A DNA stretch of 64,000 nucleotides from Kordiimonas sp. SCSIO 12610 (GCF_024398015.1 NZ_CP073747.1:940501-1004500); one strand, 5' to 3'. Numbered from the stretch's first letter, positions 18,905-28,079 are shown. Notes: a model not told the origin generated them from the letters alone. Translations and numbers: made by a program.

Positions 18905-19474
18905 ATGCGAGCCTCAAAGCGCGATGAATTGGTCGAAAAGGCCCTGATTTCCTTTTATAATAATGGCTTTCACGCCACGGGCATGGATATGATCGTTATT
19001 GAGAGCGGGATATCGAAAACATCCATCTATAATCATTTCCGAACCAAGGAAGACCTTATTTTGGCAGTGCTGCGCTTGCGGGATGAAAAGTTTCGCAATT
19101 GGCTGTTCCGGCGAATGGAAGAGTTGGCGGATACTGCCAAAGGTCAGCTTTTGGCGGTTTTTGATGCACTTGATGAATGGTTCCAAAAGGATGATTTCAA
19201 AGGGTGCCTGTTCATCAAGGCATCGTCTGAATATCAAAGGCCGGATCATCCTATCCACAAACAGGCGGCAGAGCACAAGCGCCTGCTCCATTTACATTTT
19301 GAGGCCCTTGCGGCGCGGACGGGCCTTCAGGCCCCTGATCAGGTGGCGCGGCAAATATTGCTTTTGAAGGAGGGGGCGATCGTAACGGCGCAGTTGCAGG
19401 GCAGTGAAAATGCCGCGGGCGACGCCAAAGCGGCAGCAAAATATATACTCGAGCGGTTAGAGGAAGGCCGCTAG
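18905..19474 (+). CDS. TetR/AcrR family transcriptional regulator
   Basis: A 189-residue regulator with an N-terminal HTH: RDELVEKALISFYNNGFHATGMDMI, then SGISKTSIYNHFRTKEDLILAVL, the classic TetR recognition region (residues about 5-60). The ligand-binding C-terminal half contains GCLFIKASSEY. It is divergent from the DUF1348 gene with inverted operator copies in between. Its last 18 bases overlap the convergent pyruvyl-transferase gene. Confidence 0.93.
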   Translation: MRASKRDELVEKALISFYNNGFHATGMDMIVIESGISKTSIYNHFRTKEDLILAVLRLRDEKFRNWLFRRMEELADTAKGQLLAVFDALDEWFQKDDFKGCLFIKASSEYQRPDHPIHKQAAEHKRLLHLHFEALAARTGLQAPDQVARQILLLKEGAIVTAQLQGSENAAGDAKAAAKYILERLEEGR

Positions 19475-20602
19475 CTGTTTGCGCATGAAGCCGTCAAAGC
19501 GATCGCATTTGGCTTTATAATTTTTGTTAAATTCTGAATAATCAGCGGTATCTACGATCGCCTCAAATGAAAAATCATCAGGATCATAATCCGCGATATT
19601 AATGTGCGGTAGGTCCATAAATTCACAAAGCTCAAGGGTGCGGCTGTCGTGGCAAACGCAAACCCCAGGCACGTTATTCATAACCGACATCATATTGCCG
19701 TGGAAGCGGGCACCGTAGGTAAAATCGACGCCTTTTAGATAGTCTTTCCATTTCCGGTAATGAAAGAAAATCCGCAGGTGCGTCATCAATTTCTCGGTGA
19801 AGGCCTCAATCTCGTCTGTTTTGTAGCGAAAGGCAGCGCTGATATTCTTGATATGGCTATCCTTGACTTCGCCGTGAAAGGCAAGCCAGGCTTCAGCATA
19901 ATTTGTTTGAATGATATAGTTGAACCCATTGTCGAGCGCGTGGCGAACCTGTTTGGCCTGAAGCTGAACCAGTTTTTTGTGCGCTTCATAGCCAAGATCA
20001 TCCCGTTTGGTGAAAATCGCAGCCTGCTTGATGTCCCGCGCGGCGGGTACCGTGACCTTGTGGTCAGAATTGATATTCATATACATGCTGGGGCATCCCA
20101 TGACCTCTATATTTTTGATGCCAAAGCTTTCGACGACGCTTGCGGTATATTCACCGCGAACACCGATCGCATGGGATCGCTCGGCAGCGATATGAAGCAG
20201 CTTTTTGATGCTGGAGGATGCGTTTACCGTGGACGTGCGGTCTGCCGCCTGCGCGCCGATCCCCAAAATCATGAAGGGTAAGTTTGTTTTTTCGATAAAG
20301 TCTGCTTCTATGGTCAATTCCATCGCTTCGTTGATCATATTGGCCGCTGCCATAACGATACAGTCAAACCGCGTATTTGCCCACTCGGCCGTTATATAGT
20401 CTTCATTTTCGATTTCCCCTTTGGTGAGGTACCTGATTTTCTCAATATCCGGGAGTAATCGCCTGAGGTGAAAACGGGTCGCTTCGCCGATGAATAAATT
20501 CCCTGTGTTGGAGCCCGCCAGCTGCATGCCGCGCTTAAAGGGAAAGTTTTGATTTGGAAGTTCATCCAGAAACCAATGAGCCCCGATAAACAATATTCGC
20601 AT
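19457..20602 (-). CDS. Polysaccharide pyruvyl transferase family protein
   Basis: A 381-residue protein of the PF04230 family: MRILFIGAHWFLDELPN, TGNLFIGEAT, the ILGIGAQA core, a conserved GVRGEYTASVVESFGI followed by EVMGCPSMYM, and the C-terminal GARFHGNMMSVMNNVPGVCV. Members add pyruvate ketals to exopolysaccharide or cell-wall glycans (as CsaB and WcaK relatives do). No other polysaccharide genes adjoin it. Overlaps the TetR gene end by 18 bases. Confidence 0.88.
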   Translation of the reverse strand: MRILFIGAHWFLDELPNQNFPFKRGMQLAGSNTGNLFIGEATRFHLRRLLPDIEKIRYLTKGEIENEDYITAEWANTRFDCIVMAAANMINEAMELTIEADFIEKTNLPFMILGIGAQAADRTSTVNASSSIKKLLHIAAERSHAIGVRGEYTASVVESFGIKNIEVMGCPSMYMNINSDHKVTVPAARDIKQAAIFTKRDDLGYEAHKKLVQLQAKQVRHALDNGFNYIIQTNYAEAWLAFHGEVKDSHIKNISAAFRYKTDEIEAFTEKLMTHLRIFFHYRKWKDYLKGVDFTYGARFHGNMMSVMNNVPGVCVCHDSRTLELCEFMDLPHINIADYDPDDFSFEAIVDTADYSEFNKNYKAKCDRFDGFMRKQLAAFL

Positions 20603-20980
20603 GGCCTTTCCCTTTTGTTGCGATTGTTGATTGTTCTCTAAGCCTTTTTAACAGACTTGCCTAGCCAGAAACTGGTCCACCGCGGCATAAAAGCGGCTGG
20701 CCCGGCTTTTGACAAGATTGATAAAACAGGCAGGCTTTCGTCACCAGCCTTCCTTGGTGGGGATATAGGTTAAAGTAATCTAAAGTTTAATTTTGAAAAT
20801 CAAGTTTATAGGTTTATAAATCAAACAGGGTCTTTATTGCTGTAGTGCAAAGTAAATCAGCTTTTGATTGAATAAACACAAGTAAAGATACGCATAAGAA
20901 ATCATATGTTTACTAATGTTCGGTTTATGCTAACGGTTAGTATTCTATAGTTGTTAAATATAAGGTGAAAACCTCTCGTC
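20603..20980. other. Non-coding interval between divergent genes
   Basis: About 380 bases, strongly AT-rich from about 20770, separating the pyruvyl-transferase gene and the first PAS_5 gene. It should hold both promoters, but no confident -35/-10 pair, RNA or repeat was recognised. Confidence 0.5.
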
Positions 20981-21469
20981 ATGCAAAGAGCGCTGTCCAT
21001 ATTATCTGTTGAAGATATTGATGAACGACACCCTGTGCGCCGCTTCAATGCATTCTGGCATGATAATCTTGATGATCAGGGTGTTTTCAAGCGGTCTTTC
21101 TTTAAGCCAGCTACCTGCCATGCGATATTGCCCTGGATTGTAATCCTTGAGCATCATGCCTCTGATACAGAGCCCGAGTTTCTTTATCGTTTGTGTGGTA
21201 CTGGTTTCACGGAGCTCGCGGGGCGTGAATTTACCGGGCAGTATCTTGAAAATGTGGTGGACCCAAAAGCCGCGAAAAGCATGAAGCAGGAATTGCTTGA
21301 TTGCCTCAAGTCACGCACACCCCAATATTCGCAGACCGAATTGCCGGTGGAAGGGCGCGATTTTATTAAGGTTCAGCGCGGTGTTTTTCCAGTATCGACC
21401 GACGGAAGCGTGATTGACCAGTTTTTTGTGGTTATCGCACAGCATGATTGCCGCATTGCAGAGATTTAA
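20981..21469 (+). CDS. PAS_5 family protein, tandem copy 1
   Basis: A 162-residue protein of the PAS_5 family: HPVRRFNAFWHDNLDDQG, a ILPWIVILEHH strand, FLYRLCGTGFTELAGREFTG (the family hallmark), ELPVEGRDFIKVQRGVFPVS and a final DQFFVVIA strand. It is a stand-alone sensory domain without an output module. Its neighbour downstream is a close paralogue, 78 bases away, so the two probably form one operon. Confidence 0.82.
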   Translation: MQRALSILSVEDIDERHPVRRFNAFWHDNLDDQGVFKRSFFKPATCHAILPWIVILEHHASDTEPEFLYRLCGTGFTELAGREFTGQYLENVVDPKAAKSMKQELLDCLKSRTPQYSQTELPVEGRDFIKVQRGVFPVSTDGSVIDQFFVVIAQHDCRIAEI

Positions 21470-21547
21470 GCGGAATGTTTTCGTATCTAACTGACAGTCT
21501 ACAAGGCTAGGAAAGGGGTCGTTATCGTAAATTCGTCTGAAATCGAT

Positions 21548-22036
21548 TTGTCTGAACACTTAAAAATACTGACGTTTGAGCAGATTTCATCTGGTCATCC
21601 GGTCAAGCATTTTGGTGAGTTTTGGCAGGCCAATAAAAATGAAGACGGCCTTTTCCCACGCGCTGCGTTCAACCCTGCGCGCTGCCTGAATATATTGCCG
21701 TGGGTTGTGATTTTGAAATATGAACAAACCGAGCATGGGCCTGAATTTTTCTTTCGGTTGTGCGGTACTGGCTTTACTGAACTGGTTGGTAGAGAACTTA
21801 CAGGCGACAATGTTCGGACGAGCATACGCCCTGATCTGGCCGACTCTATGGTTGATGACTTAGCCGGGTGCCTCGAAAGCGGGAAGCCCAGATTTTATGA
21901 TATGCTGGTTCCTGTTCAGGGCCGCGAGTTTATTCGGGTTCAACGCGGTGTTTTTCCGGTCTCAAGCGATGGGCGGCAAAATGACCAGCTATTTATAATC
22001 GTTGCTGAAACCGGATTTACGCTAAAGGGGCTGTAA
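21548..22036 (+). CDS. PAS_5 family protein, tandem copy 2
   Basis: A 162-residue paralogue of the upstream gene: SSGHPVKHFGEFW, ILPWVVILKYE, FFRLCGTGFTELVGRELTG, PVQGREFIRVQRGVFPVSSDG and DQLFIIVA. The annotated start is a TTG at 21548; the frame is open further up but has no ATG there, so the true start is unsure. The 300 bases after it (22037-22336) contain no gene I can support. Confidence 0.8.
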   Translation: MSEHLKILTFEQISSGHPVKHFGEFWQANKNEDGLFPRAAFNPARCLNILPWVVILKYEQTEHGPEFFFRLCGTGFTELVGRELTGDNVRTSIRPDLADSMVDDLAGCLESGKPRFYDMLVPVQGREFIRVQRGVFPVSSDGRQNDQLFIIVAETGFTLKGL

Positions 22037-22336
22037 GCGCGCTCAATCTTCTCACTATTGCTGGTGCCATGCCCCCTGATTTTGCGCTGTATGGCCCATT
22101 TATCACAGACAAAGTCCCAAAAATCGCGTGGTTGCAACAGATACGCAGTAAATGGTATTGTGTTTTCGATTGCGGGTCGACTATAAGCCTGAAAATCTCG
22201 TTTGACGGTGCTGCCTGTGTTGATGGTACCTATGTTGATCGCTCTTGGGTTAAATGGCCCAATGGTTAAATGATCCGCGGGCTAAAGGCCCCGCTGTTTA
22301 TGATTTAGATGTGAACACCGAATTAAAGAGTAGTGC

Positions 22337-23284
22337 ATGACTGTTCCTCGTACAATAGCGCAAATAAGGCCGTGGGTTCGCCTATCCGCGGCTGCGACTA
22401 TGGGGATTGTGGGGATGATGCTCACAGCGTCGGTGCAGGCGCACAAAATCGAACTGGATGCGCGCTCCCAAGACCGGCAAGGTTTGGCTGAGCATAATGA
22501 GGCCTCTCAGGATAAAGCGCCTCAGAATGAAGCAACTCAGGGCCAGGATGTTCAGCGTGTGGCTGCAAAGACCACGGATGTTTCATATCCGGTAATTTAC
22601 GGCAATTCCTGGGGGTTAACGCTCGCGCTCGATGGTACGGGGTTTTATAATGATATTATCAAAACCGTCATGGCTGAAATGGCGCCGCAGCCGAGCTATA
22701 TGCCAATGCCGTATTTGCGCGCCAAAGCAACCTTCCTGAACGGCGGTAAAGGATGCCTATATCCTTCAACGCGGAGCGTGCTGAAAACAGGCAAGGAAAT
22801 CGACAATATTGATGATTTTATCGAGAGCGTCCCCTTTGTTATGGCGAGGGTGTTCATTCTGGCGGGCGAAGGGCGCCCTGTTTACCGCCCAACCCTTGAC
22901 CTAACCGGTCGCACGGTGGTTCATGCCAGGGGGTCCGCGATCGCGAACGCGATGGAGGGCTCTGGCGCCACATTCCTTCCTGCCAGTGACGAGCTTGATA
23001 AAGCCCGATTGCTGGTATTAGGACGGGCTGATTATATTGTTGCGACCATGCCGGACGCGGCCTTTGTGTTTGATTACCTGAAGGCACCCCTGCCGGCCTT
23101 TGATCCGGAAAGCGAATTTTTCTCTGGCGGAATCGGGGTTGTTTGCTATCGAACACCCGAAAACGAAGCCTTTATCAAGCGCCTGAATGATGCATATATG
23201 CATCAGTTCACAGAAGGAAACCTGACAAAATTCTATGAAAATGTCGGCCTTCGGGCTGAGGATTTTCTACCTTCGGGCGAATAA
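22337..23284 (+). CDS. Periplasmic substrate-binding-like protein, paralogue C
   Basis: A 315-residue exported protein: signal peptide ending in a SVQAHK-type site near residue 35, then a Gln/Glu/Ala-rich linker, then a type-2 binding-protein domain with LALDGTGFYNDIIKTVM, PMPYLRAKATFLNGGKGCLYP, GRTVVHARGS, LVLGRADYIVATMPDA and GIGVVCYRTPENEAFIKRLND. The order of motifs matches the two genes at 7.1-9.2 kb. No transporter partner adjoins it. Confidence 0.8.
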   Translation: MTVPRTIAQIRPWVRLSAAATMGIVGMMLTASVQAHKIELDARSQDRQGLAEHNEASQDKAPQNEATQGQDVQRVAAKTTDVSYPVIYGNSWGLTLALDGTGFYNDIIKTVMAEMAPQPSYMPMPYLRAKATFLNGGKGCLYPSTRSVLKTGKEIDNIDDFIESVPFVMARVFILAGEGRPVYRPTLDLTGRTVVHARGSAIANAMEGSGATFLPASDELDKARLLVLGRADYIVATMPDAAFVFDYLKAPLPAFDPESEFFSGGIGVVCYRTPENEAFIKRLNDAYMHQFTEGNLTKFYENVGLRAEDFLPSGE

Positions 23285-23436
23285 GCGACATAGCCTTCGC
23301 TGCTGCCTTTTTTTCAGTGTTTAAAAACCGTGTCGGATCAAGTGCCTAGGGGAATTTAAGCAAAAATTTGCGCGCTTTAAGGCAATTTAATGGCAAATAT
23401 ATTTTAACTAATTGAATAAAATTGAATTTTTATTCT

Positions 23437-23452
23437 AAATGATAATCATGTA
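23437..23452. promoter_or_regulatory. Possible Fur-box-like site
   Basis: AAATGATAATCATG, 65-80 bases upstream of the next gene, resembles the centre of a Fur box (GATAATCATTATC type). Only one half is good, so this is a weak suggestion. Confidence 0.25.
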
Positions 23453-23514
23453 GTTTTCATCATGTGAGGCCAACCACGGAGTGAACACAGAGTTAAACAA
23501 AAGGGAGTAACTCG

Positions 23515-23886
23515 ATGAAAACGACAATTTTGAAAACAACGATGATGGCTGCAACCTTTATGGGTGCGATGGCCCTAACGGGTGCGGCTCAGGCGGCACC
23601 TCTTATGGACGATAAAGTGCAAAAGCCAGAGAAGGTTGAAAAAGCGCTAAAAGCAAAACAGGATGCTGTCAAAGCCAAGAAAGGCCTCTCAGCAGAGGCT
23701 TTGGCCCTGAAGGAACGCCATAAGGCTGAGTGGGATGCGATGAAAAAAGCCCACAAAGAGGTCAAGGCAAACTGGGAAAGCATGTCTGACGCAGACAAAG
23801 ACCGAGCTAAGGCCGAAATGAATGCGGAAAAAGAAGCGATGAAAAAGCGCCATAAAGCCGAATGGAAGGCGCTGAAGGAAGCTTAG
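23515..23886 (+). CDS. Small secreted Lys/Ala-rich helical protein
   Basis: A 123-residue exported protein: signal peptide ending GAAQA, then an almost entirely charged helical mature part in which the unit KxRHKAEW[DK]A[ML]K occurs twice (residues about 66 and 110). Coiled-coil propensity looks high. GGGAG precedes the ATG. It is a stand-alone gene followed by a terminator. Function unknown; periplasmic chaperone-like or metal-binding roles cannot be told apart. Confidence 0.75.
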   Translation: MKTTILKTTMMAATFMGAMALTGAAQAAPLMDDKVQKPEKVEKALKAKQDAVKAKKGLSAEALALKERHKAEWDAMKKAHKEVKANWESMSDADKDRAKAEMNAEKEAMKKRHKAEWKALKEA

Positions 23887-23955
23887 GACTGATCCTGCAA
23901 TCTGATACGCAATGTCTCAGGTTTGATCGTTCTGATTTGATCTGATGCAAACACC

Positions 23956-23996
23956 AAACCCTGTGTTTCGATTTCCTTGAAGCACAGGGTTTTCTT
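23956..23996 (+). terminator. Rho-independent terminator
   Basis: AAACCCTGTG pairs with CACAGGGTTT around a 17-base loop and is followed by a T-rich stretch, 70 bases after the 23515-23886 stop. Confidence 0.8.
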
Positions 23997-24012
23997 ATGA
24001 CCAAAGGCTTTT

Positions 24013-24741
24013 CTATACACGCAGGTCTAAAGCAGGTTCGCGGCATAAAGGCTCATCAAGGCGACCAGAATAAAGCTGCCTGCGATATCCAGTTTTGCGG
24101 TGGGACGAAGGCGTCGCCACCAATTGCGAAGTTTGATTATGGGGGGCATCATAGTGTCCTTGCTCTCGGGGTAATTGGCACGGAGATAGTGTGTTTTGAA
24201 CGGATGCGTTTGAGCATGGTTCGCTGTTGTGCTGTTCGGTTTTGTTTGTTGCTACAGGCGATGGCTTTTGCGTGGCAACATTCTGTGTTTGAAGCAAAGC
24301 ATGCTGGCTTTGGTGCCAATTTCGCCAATCTCTAGAATGTGGCAGCCTTTTGATTGCGAACTTCAAGGCCATAATATTATGCCATATGGCCGCGTTTACC
24401 CGGATGACGGCGTTGGTGTTGTGTCGCGCTAAATATCCCTCGCGTACCTCAATCAGCCAGAGGATGTTGCGGACAAAGCGATTGCGCGCAAAGCCAGAAT
24501 TTGGGGGCCTGCTATCTGTTTCAGAGGCACTCAATTCAGGGCCAAAGCGGTCCAGAAACCATGCCGCCTGCATGATCTCGATCTCTTTCGTTGAAAAAGT
24601 GGAGGCAAGCGCCTTTGACTGGCGCCAGATACGCCTGACACTGGCCGCACGCAGGCGGCGGGTCGTGCGGCATAGGGCAGACTGAACAGAATACGGGGAG
24701 GGAAGGGGAGGGTTTGTATTCCGGTCCTTATCTGTTGCCAT
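24013..24741 (-). CDS. Basic hypothetical protein at the prophage edge
   Basis: A reverse-strand frame of about 242 residues from the ATG at 24741 (MATDKDRNTNPP). The first 150 residues look protein-like: LCRTTRRLRAASVRRIWRQ, FSTKEIEIMQAAWFLDRFG, RFVRNILWLIEVREGYL, with a high Arg content that would suit nucleic-acid binding. The C-terminal 80 residues are Gln/Asn/Thr rich and overlap the small gene at 24027-24152, so the true end may be earlier. It lies downstream of the operator-like pair at 24978-25027, so repressor control is plausible. No family recognised. Confidence 0.4.
   Translation of the reverse strand: MATDKDRNTNPPLPSPYSVQSALCRTTRRLRAASVRRIWRQSKALASTFSTKEIEIMQAAWFLDRFGPELSASETDSRPPNSGFARNRFVRNILWLIEVREGYLARHNTNAVIRVNAAIWHNIMALKFAIKRLPHSRDWRNWHQSQHALLQTQNVATQKPSPVATNKTEQHNSEPCSNASVQNTLSPCQLPREQGHYDAPHNQTSQLVATPSSHRKTGYRRQLYSGRLDEPLCREPALDLRV
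24027..24152 (-). CDS. 41-residue single-pass membrane protein
   Basis: Found by reading the reverse strand: MMPPIIKLRNWWRRLRP followed by one membrane helix (LDIAGSFILVALMSLYAANLL) and a stop at once. AAGGA lies five bases before the start. The basic Trp/Arg N-terminus followed by a short hydrophobic helix is typical of small phage or stress membrane proteins. It overlaps, in another frame, the end of the longer frame at 24013-24741, whose C-terminal part is therefore doubtful. Confidence 0.55.
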   Translation of the reverse strand: MMPPIIKLRNWWRRLRPTAKLDIAGSFILVALMSLYAANLL

Positions 24742-24977
24742 AGCGTGCTTGCCTCCACAAATTGTGGGCCAGTGGCCCATTTTGGCGCGAACTGCGCCGC
24801 CCGTGTCCGGCTATTGCGCGCGGACGGTGGGATTACTGTCGCTAAATCGAGCAAACCATCCAGTGGTGACTGTGATGACCGTGAAGCCCATCAAAAGGTG
24901 GGCCTTCAGGGATTTAAACGTTGGGTCCTTTTCATGGCCCCACGCTTGTTTGCCTGTGGTAACGATGTGTGTAAATA

Positions 24978-25027
24978 TTACGGAAAACGTAAATATTGGT
25001 CAATACTAAAAATTACGAAAATCGAAA
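24978..25027. promoter_or_regulatory. Operator-like pair TTACG-N5-CGTAA, left cluster
   Basis: TTACGGAAAACGTAA at 24978-24992 is a full palindromic site; TTACGAAAATCGAAA at 25013-25027 is a partial one. They match three sites beside the repressor gene (26293-26364). The surrounding 24742-25479 interval is otherwise free of genes I can support. Confidence 0.6.
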
Positions 25028-25479
25028 ATAATATTTTGGCTAAACGCTAGCATTGATATTTTTGTTCTTCCGGCGGTTGGTCATGAAATTGCCAAAGTTC
25101 AATCAAAATAATAGATACACAACTATCTGGTGAATTTTGTGATGCATTTATGCGCATGATGTGATGCCTGATCATCGTTCTGCACACTGTAATGCGATTG
25201 CTTTGCCCATAAGGCGGTTGTTTGTTGTGCGTCTTCGGCGGAATCAGCAGAGTTTTGAGGTGTTCAGTATATGAAAAACGGCTTGGGGCGTCATGAATAA
25301 AGGTATTTCCTACAAACATATACTGGCATCGCTTGATAGCTCTGAAATTACTTTTAAAGCGTCTTTTCAGAATGCGTCGCCAAATAAGGCGGAAGGCGAC
25401 TTTCGCGAGCGGTTAGACCGATTAAATCAAATTGAGACTATTGAAACTATGCAGTCACGAAAGGTGTTTAAGGCTGGCC

Positions 25480-26283
25480 TTATGACGGCATGTACCGCAG
25501 ATGTACCCAAAGAACAGCCGCAAAAATGTCATCGGTGTATACGGGCGACACGTGCAGGCCAGCGATCTGGTCTTGCATGCCGCTATTGGCAGCTGGCTGT
25601 GGATTTGATGCCTGATGACCGATGAAGGACGGTGTCGGTGCTACGCTTATTTCAAAACGTAGGCTCGCAAAGGCGGGGTTTGGCGTTTTCGGCAGCGGGA
25701 TTAACCAATCTTCCCCTGTTTCGGTTTTATGGTATTGGCGCGGCAACAGGCGTTTTGTGCCGTCGCTGTTATTTTGATTAATCAGGAAAATTGCCCCTGG
25801 CACCATTGGATAGAAATGCTTTCTGGGGTCAGCCGCGATAATGATACTGCCTTGCTTGATCTCGTTCTCCAGCACATCATCGCCCATTATATAGGCCGTG
25901 AGGCCCTCGGTCGTGTCTGCGTCCGGGGGCGGCGCAACCGACCGGATGGTTGCAGTGTCGAGTAGCGGCAAAATTCGGCCGTCCCCCATCAGGGTGCCCT
26001 CGATCGCAATACGCGCTGGCTCGGCGGCTGAAACGTTATCAATTGAAACGTTATCAAGCGGGCCATTATCAATCAGCTCCCCCGCGCTCAGGCTCTCGAG
26101 AAGCGATGTCGCAGAAAGGCCAAGAAGGTTCGCAAGCTTCAGGATTTCATCGGATTGAACCTCCCGCGCCCCTTTCAGAATATCGGTTACGCGCGGCGCG
26201 GAAATATCCAGCGTCTCGGCAATATCCTTCAGTTTATGACCTTTGGTTTTTAAAAGGTCACGGATCCATTCTTGCGTAGGCAT
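25480..26283 (-). CDS. Prophage CI/LexA-like repressor, catalytic Ser apparently lost
   Basis: A 267-residue repressor: N-terminal HTH (LKDIAETLDISAPRVTDILKGAR, residues about 18-40) and a C-terminal S24-like domain. In active S24 proteins the motif GDSM carries the self-cleavage serine; here it reads MGDDVLENEIKQG with Asp at residue 136, while the lysine (GTKRLL, K177) is kept. Loss of autocleavage, hence no classical SOS induction, is an inference. It is divergent from the replication gene at 26596, with three palindromic operator-like sites between, as in lambdoid control regions. Confidence 0.85.
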   Translation of the reverse strand: MPTQEWIRDLLKTKGHKLKDIAETLDISAPRVTDILKGAREVQSDEILKLANLLGLSATSLLESLSAGELIDNGPLDNVSIDNVSAAEPARIAIEGTLMGDGRILPLLDTATIRSVAPPPDADTTEGLTAYIMGDDVLENEIKQGSIIIAADPRKHFYPMVPGAIFLINQNNSDGTKRLLPRQYHKTETGEDWLIPLPKTPNPAFASLRFEISVAPTPSFIGHQASNPQPAANSGMQDQIAGLHVSPVYTDDIFAAVLWVHLRYMPS

Positions 26284-26292
26284 AGATCTATA

Positions 26293-26364
26293 TTACGAAT
26301 TCCGTAACAAATGTAAATGACGAAAATCGTAAATTTATATTGCAATAAATTACGAAATACGTAA
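26293..26364. promoter_or_regulatory. Three operator-like sites TTACG-N5-CGTAA, right cluster
   Basis: TTACGAATTCCGTAA (26293-26307), TGACGAAAATCGTAA (26318-26332) and TTACGAAATACGTAA (26350-26364) lie directly upstream of the repressor start, centre spacings 25 and 32 bases. They are the obvious binding sites of the divergent repressor. The remaining stretch to 26595 is GC-richer and holds no gene. Confidence 0.75.
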
Positions 26365-26595
26365 ATATATGACCAATCGCTGCTTTTTGCTGCCGCGACC
26401 TGCGTTTTATCTGCGCTTTTGGGGCGGGGTCGCAACTAGCGTCTTGGGGGGCGGCGCGACGGTGCTTTCAAACTCGCCTCACGCTGGTGCTTTGGGCGCT
26501 GACAAAAGGCGACGCTATGAGCCTATCCCGCACCATTAAACGCGGCCATTAAACATGGTCACTAAACAAGGCCACTATATAAGAGGGAGACAATT

Positions 26596-28014
26596 TTGGC
26601 GGAATTTCCAGCCTTGCCGTTTTTTACCGATGCGTATCTCGCAGACACGATCCATCTGTCGACCGAGGAGCATGGGGCGTATCTTCTGTTGCTGATGACG
26701 GCGTGGCGGACCCGCGGGTGTTATCTGCCGGACGATAACAAAATGCTGGCGCGGATCACCCGTACAAGTGCCGCCAAATGGCGCAAACTCAGGCCGACAA
26801 TGCAGGCGTTTTTCACGGTTGAGGACGGTCGCTGGGTTCAAAAGCGCCTCGTGAAAACCTACAGCGATGTTGAAAAACGGGTCGCGAAAAACCGCATCAA
26901 CGGCGCGAAGGGCGGGCGCGCAACCGCACGAAAAAATACCGAAACCTCAGGTATGGATGTTTCAGCTAACCCTTTGAAAAATCAAAAGGGAGCGCGGGTA
27001 AACGCCCATCGTTCGCCGCAAGCAAAACTTGAGCAAAGCGACCACCAAACCAATCGACAAACCGATCGACAAATCACGGGGCAGCAGGGCAGCGAAGCGG
27101 ATAGCCAAATGCCGCCAACCAAAACCAGAACCAAATTAAAACAAGAGGCTGAATCCGCGCGCGCTGCATTGCAAAGCGATGTAATGGGGCCTGATACTGC
27201 GGGGATAGATACTGGGAAGCGTGATATCGAAGGGCAGGATAGGGATGGGGGCAGTGCGCCTGTACCCGATGAGGGCGCGCCAATCGGGCTTATACGAGAA
27301 AGCGTTGCGCCAGAAACTCTATTATCAGAAACATCTGCACCCGAAACACCTTCTCAGAAAACATCTGCACCTGAAAATGCGTCCCCAACGATCAACCGCC
27401 CCGATTGGCTGCCGGTGGTCGCTGCTGCCGCTGGCCTTTCGGTAGATCGGGTCAATGAAACGCTCGTTGCCAGTTGGCTCGACGGTGGTGCCGACCTTGA
27501 AAAGGATATTCTGCCCACGCTGCGGCGCTTAAGCGCGCGCCAACGGGGAAAGCTTGGCCGTGCGCCGAGCCACCTTGGTTATTATAGCGATGCGGTTTTC
27601 GAGGCCAGGGCCACACGCCTCGGCACTGCAGCAGGCAATGGGGTAGGCACCTCTAAAACCACAAGCACATCCACAAAAACAGCGTCCATTCCGCAATCGG
27701 AAAAGCAACCGTTTGACGCGAACTCGCTAGAGGATTGGCGGGCGTTCCTCGGTGATGCGAACAGTCGGTTTCGCGGTGATTATCTATCGAAAAACTGGTT
27801 CATCAGCCACTGGCACCCAACCTTCCGCGAATGCGACCTGGGGCCAGACCCAAAGCGCGCGAACAACCCTATCATCCCCGATGCGATTTACCGCGAATAT
27901 GGCAGACGCTGGCATTGGCTCGGCCGCCACGCTGCTGATCAGTCCAGTGATGCCCCCATTCATGTCCCCAGTGAAGCCAAACCAGAGCACAAGCGAAAAG
28001 AAAAACCAGAATAA
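26596..28014 (+). CDS. Phage replication-type protein with DUF1376 domain
   Basis: A 472-residue protein starting with the DUF1376 (YdaU-like) domain: FPALPFFTDAYLADTIHLSTEEHGAYLLLL, then WRTRGCYLPDDNKMLARI and W.KLRPTMQAFF. The linker (about 105-270) is a repetitive Thr/Glu/Pro-rich spacer; the C-terminal part (WLPVVAAAAGLS, WRAFLGDANSRFRGDYLSKNWFISHW) resembles the C-terminal region of phage replication-initiation proteins. The start is TTG, supported by GAGGGAG. It opens the rightward prophage operon opposite the repressor. Confidence 0.85.
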   Translation: MAEFPALPFFTDAYLADTIHLSTEEHGAYLLLLMTAWRTRGCYLPDDNKMLARITRTSAAKWRKLRPTMQAFFTVEDGRWVQKRLVKTYSDVEKRVAKNRINGAKGGRATARKNTETSGMDVSANPLKNQKGARVNAHRSPQAKLEQSDHQTNRQTDRQITGQQGSEADSQMPPTKTRTKLKQEAESARAALQSDVMGPDTAGIDTGKRDIEGQDRDGGSAPVPDEGAPIGLIRESVAPETLLSETSAPETPSQKTSAPENASPTINRPDWLPVVAAAAGLSVDRVNETLVASWLDGGADLEKDILPTLRRLSARQRGKLGRAPSHLGYYSDAVFEARATRLGTAAGNGVGTSKTTSTSTKTASIPQSEKQPFDANSLEDWRAFLGDANSRFRGDYLSKNWFISHWHPTFRECDLGPDPKRANNPIIPDAIYREYGRRWHWLGRHAADQSSDAPIHVPSEAKPEHKRKEKPE

Positions 28015-28079
28015 AACCAGACTGATTCAAGAGAACCCCACCATTCCCCAACAATCCCCTACAGCAAAGGCCCCCCACA

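Noticed and set aside
22069-22269. 66-residue frame after the second PAS_5 gene
   Set aside because: No ribosome site, no hydrophobic or domain pattern; probably chance.
24745-25050. Plus-strand frames across the left operator cluster
   Set aside because: Low-complexity, Cys/Arg-rich translations running through the operator sites, without ribosome sites.
25293-25625. Open frame of 110 residues with a TTGGGG site before its ATG
   Set aside because: Nearly half of it is antisense to the repressor C-terminus, and the translation there is a shadow of that gene; no protein-like features in the unique part.
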